Shown: positions 43,874-53,036 of the stretch, one piece after another
How positions within the stretch are numbered: position 1 is the first letter of the stretch
Layout of the letters: each line of letters opens with the position of its first letter
From: Planctomycetales bacterium ZRK34
GTDB taxonomy: Bacteria > Planctomycetota > Phycisphaerae > Phycisphaerales > Zrk34
Assembly (NCBI GenBank): GCA_014873095.1
Contig: CP050848.1
Coordinates: 3,035,850-3,099,849, forward strand
DNA length: 64,000 bases
Direction of reading: 5' to 3'
Made by a program: the position numbers and the translations under genes
Notes under the pieces: generated by a model
What the model was told of the DNA's origin: nothing
What the model saw: only the letters and a program-made list of their open reading frames with translations
The model's database searches: none

Positions 43874-44270
43874 CGGGTCGTTTGTTAACAACTGACAATC
43901 ATCGGTTCATTGCGCAGTTTTAAGCAATCACATTCCAACCTGAACTTTCCGCACACATTCACCGCTTACCTTTACTTGCAGAGTCGCATGAGCGTCTGCC
44001 AGCGGGTCGTCGTTCCGGCTCTTCACATTGCTCATAAAAGCGCGAAGCGGTCGCGCTATGAGCGTTGCCAACCACCTGTAAAGCCGGCAGGGGAAAAGTG
44101 TTGACCAGGACGCCGGCGGTGTCGCGGGGTCCGCATTAGGAAGGATTGCGCGTGAATTGACATAGCACACACAACGCTAATCGAACGCAAACACAAGAGC
44201 ATTAGGCTTCACCTTCCCCGAGCGTGGAAGAAAGACCCCTGCAATGCTCAATCCCAGAAAGGATGCAAAA
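43874..44270 (+). other. 397-base leader region with a strong hairpin
   Basis: This is the gap between the secretion operon and the surface-protein cluster. It holds a 13-bp stem at 44030-44063 (GCTCATA and GCGCGA pairing, 3-base bulge, 5-base loop), two similar TGAGCGT-TGCCA-type stretches (43989-44002 and 44059-44071), and two GCCGGC hexamers that can pair (44083 and 44113 regions). It also holds a perfect TTGACA at 44157-44162 with a weak TAATCG 15 bases on. No known riboswitch signature is recognised; the structure suggests a regulated leader. Confidence 0.5.
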
Positions 44271-45215
44271 GTGAATTACAAAACGAGTCTCTTATCGACT
44301 CTCTGCCTGCTGGCGATGATGGTTGTGCCGTCATACGCGCAGGATGTGTACGGGTACGTGTACCTGCCCGTTCCGGCCCAGTCGGACGTGCTGGTTTCCG
44401 TCCCGTTGAACAATGCCGACCAAGGCGACTTCACCATCGCCGCCGGCGGCATCTCCGGCAATGTCATCACCGTTGAAGAAGCGATCGGCCAGACCTTCGA
44501 TGCCGACAAGTACTATGTCCGCTTCATCGACGGCGCAGCCGCCGGCCTGTGGACCACCATCTCGGCCAACGGCGCCAACACCTTCACCCTGGACAACACC
44601 GAAGCGGCCGCCCTGGCTGCCGCCGGCGACACCGTTCGCGTGTTCAAGCACCACACGATCGGCTCGATCTTCCCGGCCGGCCTGCTGGGCGTGACTTTCG
44701 TGAACCAGACCCAGCTCCTGTTCTTCAGCGATTCGATCGCCAAGAACAAGGCCCCCGGCAGCGGCGGCACGGTGACCTACACCACGCTGTTCAACACCGG
44801 TTGGGGCGCTGACGTCGACCGCGTGATCAAGCCCGAAGAGGCTTTCGTGGTTCGCAACAACAGCGCTTCGGATCTGGTCTTCGTCAAGACCGGCCTGCTG
44901 CCGCAGCACAAGGTCGCCTTCGTCGCGCCGGCCAGCAGCAGCAACGATATCGTTCGCGGCATCGGCTACCCCGTCAGCGTGACGGTGGAAGACTCCGACT
45001 GGGGCGACGTCAACCAGCGTCAGATTCTGCTGGTCAACAACGCGGCGGCCGGTAAGAACAAGGCCCCCGGCAGCGGCGGCTCGTTCACCTACACCACGCT
45101 GTTCAACACCGGCTGGGGCGCGGACGCCACCACGTCGCTGTCGCCCAGCGCCGGTTACATCTTCCGTCAGAACAGCGGTGTCGGCGGCAAGGTCACCCCG
45201 GTCAAGCCCTACTGA
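44271..45215 (+). CDS. exported TIGR02597-like protein with a repeated segment
   Basis: The start is put at the GTG at 44271, preceded by AGAAAGGA, because it gives a clean signal peptide ending near V-V-P-S-Y-A. An ATG at 44244 would add 9 residues. The 314-residue product is beta-rich, with Gly/Ser/Thr-rich strands such as Y-V-Y-L-P-V-P and V-R-F-I-D-G-A. It resembles the TIGR02597 family of exported proteins in Verrucomicrobia and planctomycetes, whose function is unknown. A 72-base segment (N-K-A-P-G-S-G-G and T-L-F-N-T-G-W-G-A-D) occurs twice. Codons end strongly in C, a sign of high expression. Confidence 0.65.
   Translation: MNYKTSLLSTLCLLAMMVVPSYAQDVYGYVYLPVPAQSDVLVSVPLNNADQGDFTIAAGGISGNVITVEEAIGQTFDADKYYVRFIDGAAAGLWTTISANGANTFTLDNTEAAALAAAGDTVRVFKHHTIGSIFPAGLLGVTFVNQTQLLFFSDSIAKNKAPGSGGTVTYTTLFNTGWGADVDRVIKPEEAFVVRNNSASDLVFVKTGLLPQHKVAFVAPASSSNDIVRGIGYPVSVTVEDSDWGDVNQRQILLVNNAAAGKNKAPGSGGSFTYTTLFNTGWGADATTSLSPSAGYIFRQNSGVGGKVTPVKPY
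44742..44813 (+). repeat. first copy of a 72-base internal repeat
   Basis: This segment is nearly identical to 45054-45125, with a cluster of changes in the middle and a few single-base changes. It encodes the N-K-A-P-G-S-G-G and T-L-F-N-T-G-W-G-A-D module within the TIGR02597-like gene. Confidence 0.85.
45054..45125 (+). repeat. second copy of the 72-base internal repeat
   Basis: Partner of 44742-44813, in the same frame and orientation, 312 bases later. Confidence 0.85.
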
Positions 45216-45254
45216 TCACACTGCAAACCACACGACTTTTAAAGGAATCTCAAG

Positions 45255-45902
45255 ATGAATCTCAAAACTGCTCTCTTTGCCCTCGGGTTGTGCCTGGTTT
45301 TCGGCGCCAACTCGTTTGCGACTGTGCTGGTCGGCGGCTCGATCTTCGGGCTCAACAATGCTGACGGCAGCGCCCCCGCCCTCCCGAGCAAGACCATCGC
45401 GATCGTCGACCGCGATGGCGACGGCCTGGCCGGTTTCGACCTGGCCAACTGGGACGGCTCCAGCTTCCTGCCCGACGCCGACGACTGGATCGTCACCGAC
45501 ACCGTCGGCTCCAACGGCGAATGGTTCGAAGCCACCGGCGATGATCCCGGCCTCGAGTCCAACGGCAACAACCTGCTGGTCGTCAACACCAGCAAGTACC
45601 AGTTCGGCCTCGATGAAGCCAACGAAGCTTCGCAGGTCACCGACGTCAACGCCGGCGACGAGGTCTACCTGTTCTACTTCCCGAACCTGGACATCGCTTC
45701 GGCGGCCCCGGGTGTGGGCCAGGCCTACGGCGTCGTGCTCCTGGGCGAGCTGGATGCTGTCGGCGGCGTCAACTTCGTGCTGCTGACCGGCGGCGAAGAC
45801 TTCCGCGCTTCCAACACGACGACTCCCGAGCCGGCCTCGCTGATGGCTGTGCTGCTCGGCGGCGTGGCGATCTGCGGCAAGCGCCGCCGTCGCTCGGCCT
45901 GA
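45255..45902 (+). CDS. PEP-CTERM sorting-signal protein
   Basis: The 215-residue protein has a signal peptide (cleavage near S-F-A-T-V) and a tripartite C-terminus: T-P-E-P-A-S at 190-195, a hydrophobic helix, and a basic tail K-R-R-R-R. This is the PEP-CTERM signal recognised by exosortase, which processes proteins for the exopolysaccharide-rich surface. The rest is acidic, Asp/Asn/Gly-rich and beta-like (I-V-D-R-D-G-D-G-L-A could be a calcium loop). It has strongly biased codons like its neighbours. No exosortase gene is in the window. Confidence 0.88.
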   Translation: MNLKTALFALGLCLVFGANSFATVLVGGSIFGLNNADGSAPALPSKTIAIVDRDGDGLAGFDLANWDGSSFLPDADDWIVTDTVGSNGEWFEATGDDPGLESNGNNLLVVNTSKYQFGLDEANEASQVTDVNAGDEVYLFYFPNLDIASAAPGVGQAYGVVLLGELDAVGGVNFVLLTGGEDFRASNTTTPEPASLMAVLLGGVAICGKRRRRSA

Positions 45903-45978
45903 TCGATTGTCTGTCTAAAACCCTGAATTACGTCTCTGAACAAGAGCAACCAGAACACGAGCAAAGGAACTTTCCGTT

Positions 45979-47799
45979 ATGAACCTCAAATGCAAACAAC
46001 TCCTCGGCATGGCGCTGGGTCTGGGCCTCGGCCTCACCGGCGTCACTCACGCGGCGGACGTCGATGTCAGCGATGACATCTCGACCTCGACCACCTGGAC
46101 CGCCGACAACGTCTACCGCCTGACCAAGCAGATCTACGTCCTGCCCGGCGCCACCCTCACCATCGAGGCCGGCACGCTGGTTCAGTCCCAGGCCAATCTC
46201 GGCGGGTCGCTGGCCGTCACCCGCGGCGCCAAGATCTTCGTCAAGGGCACCAAAGACGCCCCGGTCATCATGACCTCCAGCAACGACACGCTGAACGCGT
46301 GGCACGAAGGCGTCAACGAGTGGGGCAACCTCACCGTCATGGGCCGCGCCCTGATCTCCGGCTCCCACTTCGACGGCTCGCCGTTTTCCTACCAGGTGCC
46401 GGCCGACTCGACCATCACCGAGCCGCCTTACGGCGCCCTGGTGTCTCATGACAACACCAAAGTGCCCGATGGCATGAACCTCCGACGCATGGAAGGCCTG
46501 ACCGCCGATGACACCGGCGACCCCAAGGTCCTCTACGGCGGCAACAACGATGACGATGACTCCGGCTCGATCCACTACCTGTCGCTCCGCTACGGCGGCA
46601 AGGTCATCGGCCTCGGCGACGAGCTCAACGGCATGTCCATGGGCGGCATCGGTCGCGAAACCGACGTGACCCACATCGACATCATGAACAACGTCGACGA
46701 CGGCATCGAAACCTGGGGCGGCACCGTCAACTACAAGTACATCCACATCTGGAACATCGGCGACGACACCTTCGACATCGACCAGGGTTGGCGCGGCAAG
46801 GGCCAGTTCATCCTGATTGTTCAGGGTTACGGCACCGACGCTTCCCAGGGTTCGGGCGTGGGCGACAACTGCTTCGAGCACGATGGTGCTGAAGACTCCG
46901 ACGCTCAGCCGGTGACCACCGCCACCATCTACAACGCCACCGTCATCGGTCAGCCCTTCGACGGCGACTACGGCACCGCCTGGCGTGACGGCGCCCGCAT
47001 CCAGTACCGCAACTGCGTCTTCATGGACCTCGGCGACGACCTGGTCCACAACGACGGCGATGACGGCGACGGCGCCAGCGGCTACGGCCACAACGGCACC
47101 CTCTCCTTCGCCGATGTCTGGACCACCCCTTACACCACCCACTCCGCGGTGAATATCGGCTCGGCCGACCCCAACGTGCTGTACCAGGCCCAGAGCGCCG
47201 GCGACAGCTCGATCGGTCAGGGCTTCCTCGCGGAAATGACCGACAGCGTGTTCTTCAACATCGCCGACTTCGGCGCCTCCGACGCCGTCGGTGTCACTGC
47301 TGCCGGCAACGCGTCGAACCCCGCCAAGGGCAACGTCGTGGCTACCGCTATGCCGATCAAGGCCATCACCCGCGAAGCTCCCGTGGTTCGTGGCGGCAAG
47401 GGCATGGCCAACGTCATCGCGCTTGACCCCCGCGCCGCCAACGACGCGGTCACCTCCGTGGCCATGGCTCCGGCCGACGGCTTCTTCACCCCGGTCAAGT
47501 ATCGCGGCGCCTTCTCCAAGGACGTGAACTGGGCCAAGGGTTGGACCGCCGCCAGCGCCTACGGCTACTACGCCGAGGCCGACTCGGCTGCCGCTCCCGA
47601 AACCACCGTCGCGCTGGCCACCACGGTCACCAGCTTCGAGTCGGTCAACGGCGTGGTCTACACCGTCGAAGCTTCGGCCGACGGCCTGAACTTCTCGCCG
47701 GTCACGGTGATCGTCGGTGATGGCTCGACCAAGTCCATCGCCACCGAGCTTGGGGAAGGCTTCAGCGCCTCCATGCTCTACCGCGTGATCGCCCAGTAA
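45979..47799 (+). CDS. exported parallel-beta-helix-like protein
   Basis: The start follows AAAGGA and opens a signal peptide ending near T-H-A (residue 25). The 606-residue mature part has repeated strands with Asn/Asp/Thr/Gly turns (V-L-P-G-A-T-L-T-I-E-A-G-T-L-V, G-A-K-I-F-V-K-G-T-K-D-A-P-V-I-M, T-V-M-G-R-A-L-I-S-G). This is the profile of right-handed beta-helix surface proteins. Acidic stretches (D-D-D-D-S-G-S, D-D-G-D-D-G-D-G-A-S) may bind calcium. Codon use is strongly biased. Similar proteins occur next to TonB receptors in several phyla, and no activity is known. A strong terminator follows it. Confidence 0.65.
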   Translation: MNLKCKQLLGMALGLGLGLTGVTHAADVDVSDDISTSTTWTADNVYRLTKQIYVLPGATLTIEAGTLVQSQANLGGSLAVTRGAKIFVKGTKDAPVIMTSSNDTLNAWHEGVNEWGNLTVMGRALISGSHFDGSPFSYQVPADSTITEPPYGALVSHDNTKVPDGMNLRRMEGLTADDTGDPKVLYGGNNDDDDSGSIHYLSLRYGGKVIGLGDELNGMSMGGIGRETDVTHIDIMNNVDDGIETWGGTVNYKYIHIWNIGDDTFDIDQGWRGKGQFILIVQGYGTDASQGSGVGDNCFEHDGAEDSDAQPVTTATIYNATVIGQPFDGDYGTAWRDGARIQYRNCVFMDLGDDLVHNDGDDGDGASGYGHNGTLSFADVWTTPYTTHSAVNIGSADPNVLYQAQSAGDSSIGQGFLAEMTDSVFFNIADFGASDAVGVTAAGNASNPAKGNVVATAMPIKAITREAPVVRGGKGMANVIALDPRAANDAVTSVAMAPADGFFTPVKYRGAFSKDVNWAKGWTAASAYGYYAEADSAAAPETTVALATTVTSFESVNGVVYTVEASADGLNFSPVTVIVGDGSTKSIATELGEGFSASMLYRVIAQ

Positions 47800-47862
47800 G
47801 TATCCAACAAGGGTACGCAAAACCCGGTCGATGACCGGCCGGGCTGACTGATACATACATGA

Positions 47863-47902
47863 TCTGATGGCAGGGTGATAAGCCCTGCCATCAGACTTTT
47901 TT
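47863..47902 (+). terminator. strong intrinsic terminator after the surface-protein cluster
   Basis: A perfect 13-bp stem (47863-47875 with 47883-47895) has a 7-base loop and then CTTTTTT. A second GC-rich hairpin lies before it at about 47823-47843. The next gene begins only 16 bases after the T-tract. Confidence 0.92.
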
Positions 47903-47917
47903 CGAACTTTTCAAAAA

Positions 47918-49141
47918 ATGCAAACAATCATGACATCCCTACGATTGCTCATCTTGCTCATCGTCGCGGCCGGTGTCTTTCATGTCGCCACCGAGCCCGT
48001 GCAAGCCGGGGTCGATACCGTGACCGATCAGCCCCTGGACGAGTACCGGATCCAGTTGCTGGACCTGGCGTTTGAATCGGCGTCAAAGTTTCCGTTGGAC
48101 CCGTTCATCAAGGATCGTTCGCGGGAGCAGGACAAAGTCGTTGCGGCTTGCTTCGAGTTGGATCAGCCGCAGCGGGCTTTGCGTTACAGCCAGCAGATCA
48201 AGAACTGGCGTCGCGGCGCGTGCCTGGCGGACTACGCCTTTTACTGTGCCCAGCATGGTCAGACCAAGGGGCTGGAGACCTATCTGAATGAAGCCGAGGC
48301 GCTGTCGATGTCCGCCTCGCTGCAATGGCGACGCGACCGGGTGCGCGCCAACATCGCTCGAACCCACCTGCTGCTTGGCCGCGAGTTTGAAGCTAAGCAG
48401 ATGCTCGCCGGCCTGGAGGATTCAGAAATCGGCAAGATCGAAGCCGTCCGGGCCTCGCTCAGCAGTGCCGACGATTTCGATCAGCGGATCGCGACCCTGG
48501 ACAGCCTGGTGGCCACGAAGAAATTCGACGTGATGAAAAACGCGCTCGAGTCCGCCACGAAGTTGTACGACCGGTTTTACGATGACGCGGTGCGGCGTCA
48601 GACCGTCCGCCGGAAACTGGTGGACAACTCGGTGACCATGCCGGTGATGTTCCGCGTCGATCTGGTGTCTGAACTGGTGAAGATCGCCCTGGCCCATGAA
48701 GACCCGGACACCGCGACGCAGGTGCTCGATGAAGTGATGCTTCTGTTCAAGGGATCCAACTGGCCGGCGGAGTATTACGTGCCGCTGGCGGCTCGGTTGG
48801 CCATGCTCCGCGGGCGCTGCGGCGATCGGGAACAGGCCCGCGAGCAACTGGCCGACACCCTGAAAATTTACGAGCAATACGAGAATCGTTTTCTGGACAT
48901 CGACAGGTCCGATGCGCTGCGTCCGATTGCCGAGGCTTATCACGCGATCGGCGATCGATCCGACGCGCTGGTGATCTACAAGAAGGCGGTGGAGAAAGGC
49001 GTCGAAAACCCCAACGCCCGCCCACGTGCGGTGGACCTTTCGGCGACTTGCGTATCGATGGCTGTAAACGGATTCGAACCCGACGCCGCGCTGTGGGCCC
49101 GGCTGCGACAGATTCATCAGGGACTTAAACAACCGTGGTAA
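47918..49141 (+). CDS. exported TPR-like helical protein
   Basis: The 407-residue protein has a signal peptide ending near residue 30 (P-V-Q-A-G). It then has helical pairs of TPR type (A-C-L-A-D-Y-A-F-Y-C-A-Q-H, A-R-T-H-L-L-L-G-R-E-F-E-A, I-A-E-A-Y-H-A-I-G-D-R-S-D-A-L-V-I-Y-K-K-A). It is probably a periplasmic scaffold for the TonB receptor system downstream. No ribosome-binding site is visible before either ATG (47918 or 47930). It overlaps the receptor gene by 7 bases. Confidence 0.7.
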   Translation: MQTIMTSLRLLILLIVAAGVFHVATEPVQAGVDTVTDQPLDEYRIQLLDLAFESASKFPLDPFIKDRSREQDKVVAACFELDQPQRALRYSQQIKNWRRGACLADYAFYCAQHGQTKGLETYLNEAEALSMSASLQWRRDRVRANIARTHLLLGREFEAKQMLAGLEDSEIGKIEAVRASLSSADDFDQRIATLDSLVATKKFDVMKNALESATKLYDRFYDDAVRRQTVRRKLVDNSVTMPVMFRVDLVSELVKIALAHEDPDTATQVLDEVMLLFKGSNWPAEYYVPLAARLAMLRGRCGDREQAREQLADTLKIYEQYENRFLDIDRSDALRPIAEAYHAIGDRSDALVIYKKAVEKGVENPNARPRAVDLSATCVSMAVNGFEPDAALWARLRQIHQGLKQPW

Positions 49142-52131
49142 TCCGACGATCGTCGTGTCTGTTTGTCGTAGGATGGATGATTGTGTGGACGGCCGCGGCG
49201 ATGGCGCAGCAGGCCGGCTCTATCCGCGGTATGGTGTACGATGCCGACTTCGAGGCGCCGCTGGCCCTGGCGGAAGTCAAGATCGCCGAGACCGATCAGA
49301 AGGTTCAAACCACCGAACAGGGCAACTATGTGATCGGTGAGGTCAAGCCCGGCGCCTACACGCTGATCTTCTCCAAGGACGGCTACACCCGCAAAGTCAA
49401 AGCCAACGTCGTGGTCAACCCCGGCCAGCTCACCGAGGTCGATGAATCCCTGTCCGGTGAATTCACCGACATGGAAGAGTTCATCGTTCAAGACCTGCAG
49501 ATCGGCGGAGCCACCGAAGTCGGCCTGTTGAACCTGCGCTTTGAAGCGCCGGCGCTGCTGGACTCGATCGGCTCGGACCTGATGAGCCGCGCCGGGGCCA
49601 GCGATGTGGCTGCGGCGTTGAACCTGGTGTCCGGGGCGACGGTGCAGGACGGCAAGTACGCCGTGGTGCGCGGCCTGCCCGACCGTTATGTCAACTCGCA
49701 GATGAACGGCGTCCGCCTGCCCAGCGCCGACCCGGACGTCCGAGCCGTGCAGCTTGACCAGTTTCCTTCGCCGATCGTCGAGAGCATTCAGATCTCCAAA
49801 ACCTTCACGCCCGATCAGCAGGGCGACGCCTCCGGCGGCGCGGTCAACGTCGTGCTCAAGGGCATTCCCGACGAGAACTTCTTCTCGATGTCCAGCCAGT
49901 ACAGCATCAATTCACAGGTCGCCGAGGCGGGCGGTGATTTCCTTTCCTACAAGGGCGGTGGGCTCAGCTACTTCGGGTTTGACGATGCCGACCGTGAAAT
50001 TCAGTACGACAACATCGGCGCCAACTGGGACGGCGCCGCCGGTGTCAGCGAAACCGACGCCCCGATCGACTACAAGTGGAACATCGCCGGCGGCGGCCGC
50101 CACACGTTCGAAAACGATGTCACGGTCGGTGGTTTCGCCAGTGTCTTCTACAAGCGTGACAGCTCGCACTATGAAAACGGCGTCGACGATCGCTACTGGG
50201 TCGATGGCGGGCCGGGCACGCCGCTGACGCCGCAGTTGGTTCAGGACTTTGACGATGACGATTTCAAGACGTCGCTCTACGATGTGACCAAGAGCCAGCA
50301 GGAAGTGCAGTGGGGCGCGCTGGGCACCCTCGGTGTCCAAACCGAACACCACAAGCTCAACTTCACCTACCTGTACACCCACGACGCCACCGACACCGCC
50401 ACGCTCTCCGAAGATACACGCGGCAAGCAGTATTTCTATCCCGGGCATGATCCCGACGATCCCTCCACGCCCGGTCATGACGATCCTTCGGCGGCGCCTT
50501 ATCTGCGCACTGAAACGCTCAAATACACCGAGCGCACCACCAAGACCCTTCAGTTCCACGGTGAGCACACCCTGCCGATCGATCCGATCAAGGTCAGCGA
50601 CCACTTCACGCTGCTTCCGCCGGAAATGGACTGGACCCTCGCGTTCAGTTCCTCCATCCTCGATGAACCCGACAAGCGACAGTTTGCCGAGCAGTGGGTT
50701 CCCGGACGCGAGATCGTCCCCGGCTTTGTCCTGCCGGCCCGCCATTCGCAGTTCAAGCCCGGCCCCGCATTCCTCCTGGGCAACTACCAGCGCGTCTTCA
50801 AATACATCTCCGAAGATTCGGATCAGTATTTCCTCAACTTCAAGCTCCCCTTCGAACAGTGGACCGGCGACAAGGGCTACATGAAGTTCGGTCTCTTCGA
50901 CGATCAGGTCACACGCTATTACAACCAGGACTCCTTCAGCAACTTCAATGACAACGCCGCCGAACTCCTGGCCGACTGGGAAGTCCGCTGGAGCGAGTAC
51001 TTTCCTTCGCAGAATCACCCCTTGTCCGGCGGCTCGCCGTTCGTCGACGTCGACTACGACGGCGAGCAGTCCATCTCCGCCTGGTACTACATGGTCGATG
51101 TGCCCCTGACGTCCTGGTTCAAACTCATCGGCGGCGCCCGTTATGAAAGCACCCGGATCGGCATCACCCTCTACCCCGAAGCCGATGCGAAGTGGGTCCC
51201 GCCGGGAGCGTCCATTGAGCAGGACCTGGACCCCGGCGAGGCGGATGTCGACTTCAAGCAGGACGACATCCTCCCCTCGATCGGATTCGTGTTCACGCCC
51301 TTCGAGTGGATCACCCTCCGCGGTTCATACACCGAAACCGTCGCTCGCCAGACCTTCAAGGAACTGACCCCCGTCCAGCAGCAGGACTACCTCGGCGCCG
51401 ACATCTTCATCGGCAACCCCGAACTGACCATGAGTGCCTTGAAAAACTACGACCTCCGCCTCGACTACAAACCCTACGACGGCGGACTGTTCTCGGTCTC
51501 GTATTTCTACAAAGACATCACGGACCCCATCGAGTACGAACAGCGCCGAGTCGGCTTCGTTTACACCACCGCGTTCAACTACCCCAAAGGCAAGATCAGC
51601 GGCTTCGAACTCGAAACCCGCCAGCAACTGGGCTATTTCTGGGATGAACTCGAAGGCCTCGCCATCGGCGCCAACGCCACGTTGATCGATTCGGAGGTCA
51701 CCCTGCCCACCGACAGCCCGCAGGCCATCGGCAACATCCTCGCCACGATGGGCTTCCCCATCGAAACGCGCAACATGACCAACGCGCCGGAATACCTCTA
51801 CAACTTCAACATCACCTACGACGTCGAGACCACCGGCACACAGCTCGGCCTGTTCTACACCGTACGCGGCGACACGCTCATCGCCGGCGCCGGTCAGTCC
51901 GGCGGCAACTTCATCCCCAGCGTCTACGAAGCGGAGTACGGCACGCTCAACTTCAGTATCTCCCAGAAAATCGGCGAATACCTCAAGCTCACCTTCCAGG
52001 CCAAAAACCTGACCAACCCGGATATCCAGGAAGTCTACCGATCCAGCTATCTCAGCGGCGACACCGTCAAAAACTCCTACACCAAGGGCATCGACTTCTC
52101 GATCAGCTTGAGCGCGAAAATCCCCTTTTAA
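49135..52131 (+). CDS. TonB-dependent outer-membrane receptor with N-terminal CarboxypepD_reg-like domain
   Basis: The 998-residue receptor has a signal peptide ending near A-M-A-Q. Next is a carboxypeptidase regulatory-like domain (G-S-I-R-G-M-V-Y-D-A at 28 to about 110), then a likely TonB box (E-E-F-I-V-Q-D). The plug (G-A-S-D-V-A-A-A-L-N-L-V-S-G-A-T, then L-D-Q-F-P-S-P-I-V-E-S-I-Q) and the 22-strand barrel follow, ending in the Phe-terminal beta signal (S-A-K-I-P-F). Import needs TonB energy. The substrate is unknown; the neighbouring exported proteins may bind it. Start codon is GTG, overlapping the upstream gene. Confidence 0.92.
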   Translation: MVIRRSSCLFVVGWMIVWTAAAMAQQAGSIRGMVYDADFEAPLALAEVKIAETDQKVQTTEQGNYVIGEVKPGAYTLIFSKDGYTRKVKANVVVNPGQLTEVDESLSGEFTDMEEFIVQDLQIGGATEVGLLNLRFEAPALLDSIGSDLMSRAGASDVAAALNLVSGATVQDGKYAVVRGLPDRYVNSQMNGVRLPSADPDVRAVQLDQFPSPIVESIQISKTFTPDQQGDASGGAVNVVLKGIPDENFFSMSSQYSINSQVAEAGGDFLSYKGGGLSYFGFDDADREIQYDNIGANWDGAAGVSETDAPIDYKWNIAGGGRHTFENDVTVGGFASVFYKRDSSHYENGVDDRYWVDGGPGTPLTPQLVQDFDDDDFKTSLYDVTKSQQEVQWGALGTLGVQTEHHKLNFTYLYTHDATDTATLSEDTRGKQYFYPGHDPDDPSTPGHDDPSAAPYLRTETLKYTERTTKTLQFHGEHTLPIDPIKVSDHFTLLPPEMDWTLAFSSSILDEPDKRQFAEQWVPGREIVPGFVLPARHSQFKPGPAFLLGNYQRVFKYISEDSDQYFLNFKLPFEQWTGDKGYMKFGLFDDQVTRYYNQDSFSNFNDNAAELLADWEVRWSEYFPSQNHPLSGGSPFVDVDYDGEQSISAWYYMVDVPLTSWFKLIGGARYESTRIGITLYPEADAKWVPPGASIEQDLDPGEADVDFKQDDILPSIGFVFTPFEWITLRGSYTETVARQTFKELTPVQQQDYLGADIFIGNPELTMSALKNYDLRLDYKPYDGGLFSVSYFYKDITDPIEYEQRRVGFVYTTAFNYPKGKISGFELETRQQLGYFWDELEGLAIGANATLIDSEVTLPTDSPQAIGNILATMGFPIETRNMTNAPEYLYNFNITYDVETTGTQLGLFYTVRGDTLIAGAGQSGGNFIPSVYEAEYGTLNFSISQKIGEYLKLTFQAKNLTNPDIQEVYRSSYLSGDTVKNSYTKGIDFSISLSAKIPF

Positions 52132-52209
52132 ACAGTCGACTAACGCCAATCTAACACCACGGACATACAAACTCGATTTCGAGTCGATTCAATGAACCAG
52201 GTGAACAAC

Positions 52210-53031
52210 ATGAAGAATATTTGGAAGTTGAAACCGCGCGCCGCGCTCTGCGTCGCCATCGTCGGACTCGCCGTCACCGGCGGGCTGATCGCCGCCGACG
52301 CCGAGGATGAGCCGATGGTCACGACCGAAACCATCGACAACACCCGCGAGACCCTTCGCAAGTGGGTCGAGATTCGCCGCGTCATCTCCAAGGAGAAGCA
52401 GGACGCCCGCCTGGGCAAGGAGATTCTCAACGAACGCATCCTGCTTGTGCAGCACGAGATCGACTCGCTCCACGAAAAAATCAAGGAAGCGGAAAAGTCC
52501 ATCGCCGAGGCTGATAAGAAACGCCAGCAGATGATCGAGGAAAACGACAAGCTCAAGTCGCTTTCCGAGGGCCTCGCCGGCAATGTCGATGCGCTCGAAG
52601 CCCGCTGCAAGAAGCTGCTGGCCCGGCTGCCCGATCCGATCCGCGAGCGGGTCAAACCGCTGAGCCAGCGCTTCCCGGAGAATCCCGCCGAGTCGAAGCT
52701 CAGCATGTCGCAGCGGTTTCAGAACGTGATCGGCGTGCTCAACGAAATCAACAAGTTCAACCGCGAAATTTCTTTGACCAGTGAAGTCCGCAAGCTGCCT
52801 GACGGCACGTCCACCGAAGTGACGGCCATGTATGTCGGCATCGGCCAGGGCTACTACGTCAACGCCAAGGGCGACATCGCCGGCGTCGGGATCGCCTCCG
52901 AAGACGGCTGGGTCTGGACCCCCGCCAACGAGGCCGGCCCCCGCATCGCATCCGCCATCGCCATCCTCAAGAACGAGCAGGTCGCCACCTTCGTCGATCT
53001 GCCGGTCACCATCCACTCCACCGAAAAATAG
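52210..53031 (+). CDS. DUF3450 family protein
   Basis: I chose the ATG at 52210: it follows AGGTGA and starts a good signal peptide (M-K-N-I-W-K-L-K-P-R, cleavage near residue 25). An ATG at 52192 would add 6 residues. The 273-residue protein is a coiled coil (about 30-125), then a V-T-A-M-Y-V-G-I-G-Q-G-Y-Y-V domain with W-V-W-T-P-A. DUF3450 proteins sit just upstream of TtpC in the TonB2-type operons of Vibrio and Shewanella, as here. The role is probably to support the TtpC-containing complex in the periplasm. Confidence 0.82.
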   Translation: MKNIWKLKPRAALCVAIVGLAVTGGLIAADAEDEPMVTTETIDNTRETLRKWVEIRRVISKEKQDARLGKEILNERILLVQHEIDSLHEKIKEAEKSIAEADKKRQQMIEENDKLKSLSEGLAGNVDALEARCKKLLARLPDPIRERVKPLSQRFPENPAESKLSMSQRFQNVIGVLNEINKFNREISLTSEVRKLPDGTSTEVTAMYVGIGQGYYVNAKGDIAGVGIASEDGWVWTPANEAGPRIASAIAILKNEQVATFVDLPVTIHSTEK

Positions 53032-53036
53032 ACGTC

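Noticed and set aside
44030..44135. Possible c-di-GMP or cobalamin riboswitch
   Set aside because: Stems are present, but the conserved loop bases of these classes are not found.
45928..47856. A 642-codon open frame on the minus strand opposite the beta-helix gene
   Set aside because: It is Gly/Val/Asp-rich mirror sequence of strongly biased codons, without ribosome-binding site or domain. The plus-strand gene has a signal peptide and ribosome-binding site.
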